This document shows, piece after piece, positions 14,356 through 16,177 of a DNA stretch of 16,177 nt. The notes below the pieces were generated by a model. That model saw only the letters and a program-made list of their open reading frames with translations, did not search any database and was not told the DNA's origin. Made by a program: the position numbers and the translations under genes. Origin of the DNA: Nocardioidaceae bacterium (lineage in GTDB: Bacteria > Actinomycetota > Actinomycetes > Propionibacteriales > Nocardioidaceae); contig JAGQUE010000407.1 in the NCBI GenBank assembly GCA_020438665.1, forward strand, positions 1-16,177, read 5' to 3'. Within the stretch, counting starts at the first letter, position 1; each line of letters opens with the position of its first letter.

Positions 14356-14945
14356 CTGCCCACGGGTTCCTGGCCCCCGCCGAGGCGGACGAGGCCGCCG
14401 AGCAGCTGTACGCCGACGATCTGGCCGAGCTCGGTTATGTGATGAACGCGTCCCGGCTGTGGACCTACGATGCTGCCGCGCTGGAAGGGATCTTCGCCGT
14501 CGCTCGCCGCGTCGCCCGGGAAGCCGGCCTGAGCATTCGGCACCGGCTGCTGATCGTCCTGGCCACCTCAGCGGCCCGGCGCAGCTCCTACTGCGTCTTC
14601 GCCTGGGGCTCGAAGTTCACCACCGAGCTGGACCCGGTGACGGCGGCCGCGGTGGTGCGCGGTGAGACCGACATCGACCGACTCGACCCGGCCGAGACCG
14701 CGCTGGTCCAATGGGCACGCCTGGTCGCCGCGGCACCTCATCACACGACCCGGTTCGACGTCGAGCGGTTGCGTGACACCGGATGGACGGATCGCCAGAT
14801 CTTCGCGGCGACGACCTTCGCCGCACTGCGCGTGGCCTTCGCGAGCGTCAACGACGCGCTCGGCGCCGCGCCGGACGCTCAGCTGGCGGGCACCACCCCG
14901 GCGCAGTTGCGCGACGCGGTCGACTTCGGTCGCCCGCTCGAGTGA
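14352..14945 (+). CDS. AhpD-like / carboxymuconolactone decarboxylase-fold protein, catalytic motif degenerate
   Basis: A 197-residue all-helical protein with the AhpD-like fold: an N-terminal region with YADDLAELGYVMNASRLW, the helix SIRHRLLIVLATSAARRSSY and the core YCVFAWGSKFTTELD. Typical AhpD enzymes carry E-x2-C-x2-C-x3-H at this place and reduce peroxides through the cysteine pair. Here only the second cysteine (C81) remains; the first is S78 and the histidine position is W85. It is therefore unlikely to be a classical peroxidase, but may bind a ligand or act through a single thiol. The C-terminal half (RFDVERLRDTGWTDRQIF and FASVNDALG) is normal for the uncharacterised peroxidase-related family. 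Overlaps the methyltransferase by four bases (ATGA). Confidence 0.78.
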   Translation: MTAHGFLAPAEADEAAEQLYADDLAELGYVMNASRLWTYDAAALEGIFAVARRVAREAGLSIRHRLLIVLATSAARRSSYCVFAWGSKFTTELDPVTAAAVVRGETDIDRLDPAETALVQWARLVAAAPHHTTRFDVERLRDTGWTDRQIFAATTFAALRVAFASVNDALGAAPDAQLAGTTPAQLRDAVDFGRPLE

Positions 14946-14971
14946 CGACCCGGGTCGGCCGGACACACCGC

Positions 14972-14996
14972 GGCCCCACCCGCGTTGGCTGGGGCC
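14972..14996. terminator. bidirectional hairpin between convergent genes
   Basis: GGCCCCA (14972-14978) pairs with TGGGGCC (14990-14996) around an 11-base loop, in the 61-base gap between the convergent AhpD-like and DsrE-like genes. A 12-bp palindrome CGACCCGGGTCG (14946-14957) sits just upstream. There is no T-run, as is usual in this kind of genome. Confidence 0.5.
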
Positions 14997-15006
14997 ACAG
15001 CGCCGT

Positions 15007-15372
15007 TCAGTAGCTGAATGCCGTCGCGCCGTCGTCGCCGATCCACTCCCACATCGGCACCGTCCCGCCCAGCCGGGCACCCTCGACGACGGTCTGCTCG
15101 TCCAGCCCGCGCGCGTTGACGCAGATCGGGCAGACCAGAACCTCCCCGCCAGCGGCACGGAAACGGTCCACGAGCTCGACCAGCGTGGGGCAGCCCTCGC
15201 AGGCGGTCCCTACGGCGATCCCGGGATAGGCGAGCCGGACCGCCTCCTTGGTCAAGAACATCAGCGTCGGCCGACCCGCTTCCGCGGCGCCGACGGCGAC
15301 CAGGAACGCCACGGTGACCCGCTCGGGGTCCTCGAGGCCGGTGGTCAGCGAGACCACGGCTTTGTTGCTCAT
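15007..15372 (-). CDS. DsrE/DsrF-like family protein
   Basis: A 121-residue protein with the DsrE/F-like alpha/beta fold, related to sulfur-relay and peroxiredoxin-like small proteins. The N-terminus KAVVSLTTGLEDPERVTVAF is the first strand-turn-helix typical of the family, and VLVCPICVNARGL (78-90) is the cysteine-bearing loop, with C81 and C84. Two more cysteines lie at 58 and 61 (ACEGC), giving two CxxC pairs that could carry persulfide, bind metal or form disulfides. The ATG is preceded by GAAGGA at about seven bases. It is divergent from the RCC1 gene, with site 4 of the inverted repeat between them. It could respond to the same redox signal as its neighbours, but that is inference. Confidence 0.82.
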   Translation of the reverse strand: MSNKAVVSLTTGLEDPERVTVAFLVAVGAAEAGRPTLMFLTKEAVRLAYPGIAVGTACEGCPTLVELVDRFRAAGGEVLVCPICVNARGLDEQTVVEGARLGGTVPMWEWIGDDGATAFSY

Positions 15373-15448
15373 TCGTCATCCTTCTCTCTCGGTCGGACCG
15401 GTCGGTCCGAACTCGGCGAGTCGATCGAAGCCCGGTCGGCGGCCCGGG

Positions 15449-15471
15449 ACATCCGTGCCGCGCACGGATGT
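15449..15471. promoter_or_regulatory. inverted-repeat operator/leader hairpin, site 4
   Basis: The best copy: ATCCGTGC-CGC-GCACGGAT (15451-15469), and the symmetry extends two more bases on each side (ACATCCGTGC and GCACGGATGT). It lies in the divergent region between the DsrE-like and RCC1 genes. The 19-bp core ends 34 bases before the RCC1 GTG at 15504. Confidence 0.7.
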
Positions 15472-15503
15472 GCGCTCGGCCGAATCGGGGATGGGATGAG
15501 CCC

Positions 15504-16177
15504 GTGATCTCGATGCGCGGACTCGCCCTGTCCTTCCTGGTGTTGGTGACCTCCCTCGTCCTCCCCCCGGCGCCGGCGCCGGCCGGGGCCGGGGGCAACA
15601 TCGTTGGGCGGGCCGTGGTCGCGGCGAGCGCCATGGCTGCCGGCGTGGAACACACGTGCGCACTGCTCAGCACCGGCGACGTGCGCTGCTGGGGCCACAA
15701 CGCACACGGCGAGCTCGGCCGCGGCGACATCGAGACCACCGGTGACGACGAGCCCGCCGCTGCGGGCGACTACGTTCGCCTGGGAGGGGACGCGGTGGCG
15801 ATCGCCGCCGGCGGCGCGCACACCTGCGCGCTGCTGACCACCGGCGACGTCCGCTGCTGGGGATACAACCTCGATGGCGAGCTCGGATACGGCAACACCA
15901 CGACCATCGGCGACGACGAGACCCCGGCAAGCGCAGGCGACGTCACCCTGGGCGGCTCGGCGGTGGCGATCACGGCCGGCGAGCAGCACACCTGCGCGTT
16001 GCTCACTACCGGCGGTGTCCGCTGCTGGGGATACGGAGGCGACGGCGTACTCGGGTACGGCAACACCGCGACGATCGGCGACGACGAGACCCCGGCAAGC
16101 GCAGGCGACGTGCCGCTCGGCGCCAAAGCTGTCGCGCTAGCCGCCGGCGGCGCGCACACCTGCGCGCTGCTGTCCAC
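15504..16177 (+). CDS. secreted RCC1-repeat (beta-propeller) protein, 3' end beyond window
   Basis: The first 224 residues of a longer protein; the frame is open at the window end. A signal peptide is evident: MRGLALSFLVLVTSLVL followed by a Pro/Ala stretch (PPAPAPAGA) suitable for signal peptidase I. After it come RCC1-type repeats with an exact 56-residue period (histidines at 50, 106, 162 and 218). Each begins HTCALL, continues to VRCWG and closes GDDE...AGD. Two cysteines recur in every repeat (HTC and RCW), suggesting a disulfide per blade in an extracellular propeller. Repeats 2 and 3 are almost identical over long DNA stretches. I chose the GTG at 15504; the ATG at 15513 is an alternative giving the same signal peptide. 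Such proteins are predicted surface or secreted binding modules. Confidence 0.82.
   Translation, partial: MISMRGLALSFLVLVTSLVLPPAPAPAGAGGNIVGRAVVAASAMAAGVEHTCALLSTGDVRCWGHNAHGELGRGDIETTGDDEPAAAGDYVRLGGDAVAIAAGGAHTCALLTTGDVRCWGYNLDGELGYGNTTTIGDDETPASAGDVTLGGSAVAITAGEQHTCALLTTGGVRCWGYGGDGVLGYGNTATIGDDETPASAGDVPLGAKAVALAAGGAHTCALLS
15640..16177 (+). repeat. tandem 168-bp repeats within the RCC1 gene
   Basis: Units of exactly 168 bp (56 codons) begin with the HTCALL codons at 15651, 15819, 15987 and 16155. The bases around 15906-15943 and 16074-16111 are the same for more than 35 positions, indicating recent unit duplication or gene conversion. Confidence 0.75.

Overview
The window is high-GC DNA with GTG and TTG starts, overlapping stop/start codons, EspC/WXG-type secretion genes and an ATPase-linked LuxR regulator. 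All of this points to a chromosomal segment of an actinomycete; a Nocardioidaceae-like host is a guess. No rRNA, tRNA, CRISPR array, transposase or integrase was seen.

Layout. (1) 1-1817: an MFS exporter (+) converges on a small membrane protein (-). (2) 1899-3605: a three-gene + strand operon with features of type VII (ESX) secretion substrates. (3) 3596-5683: a - strand pair, a lipoprotein alpha/beta hydrolase followed by a six-helix membrane protein. (4) 5985-13475: the most interesting part. A four-gene block (LysR regulator, divergent NAD(P)H-FMN reductase, flavin-reductase-like split-barrel protein, LuxR-HTH/ATPase regulator) appears twice. In the left copy LysR and the split-barrel protein are intact while the FMN reductase and LuxR-ATPase are short relics. 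In the right copy the pattern is exactly reversed. One intact copy of each gene therefore survives, in alternating fashion. Between the copies lie a nucleotidyltransferase relic and a divergent pair: a DeoR regulator and a DUF4406-like/NUDIX fusion enzyme. (5) 13531-14945: a SAM methyltransferase overlapping an AhpD-like protein that lacks most of its catalytic motif. (6) 15007-15372: a DsrE-like protein (-), convergent with the above across a hairpin terminator. (7) 15504-end: a secreted RCC1-repeat protein, cut by the window edge.

A 19-bp inverted repeat (8-bp arms, 3-bp spacer, core TCCGTGC-NNN-GCACGGA) occurs four times: before the split-barrel gene, before its relic, before the methyltransferase and before the RCC1 gene. 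It always lies 33-34 bases ahead of the start codon (or of the aligned start position in the relic). I read it as the operator or leader hairpin of an undescribed local regulon that joins flavin reduction, methyl transfer, an AhpD-like protein and a secreted beta-propeller. The LuxR-ATPase in the middle of the cluster is the obvious candidate regulator, but nothing in the sequence proves that link.
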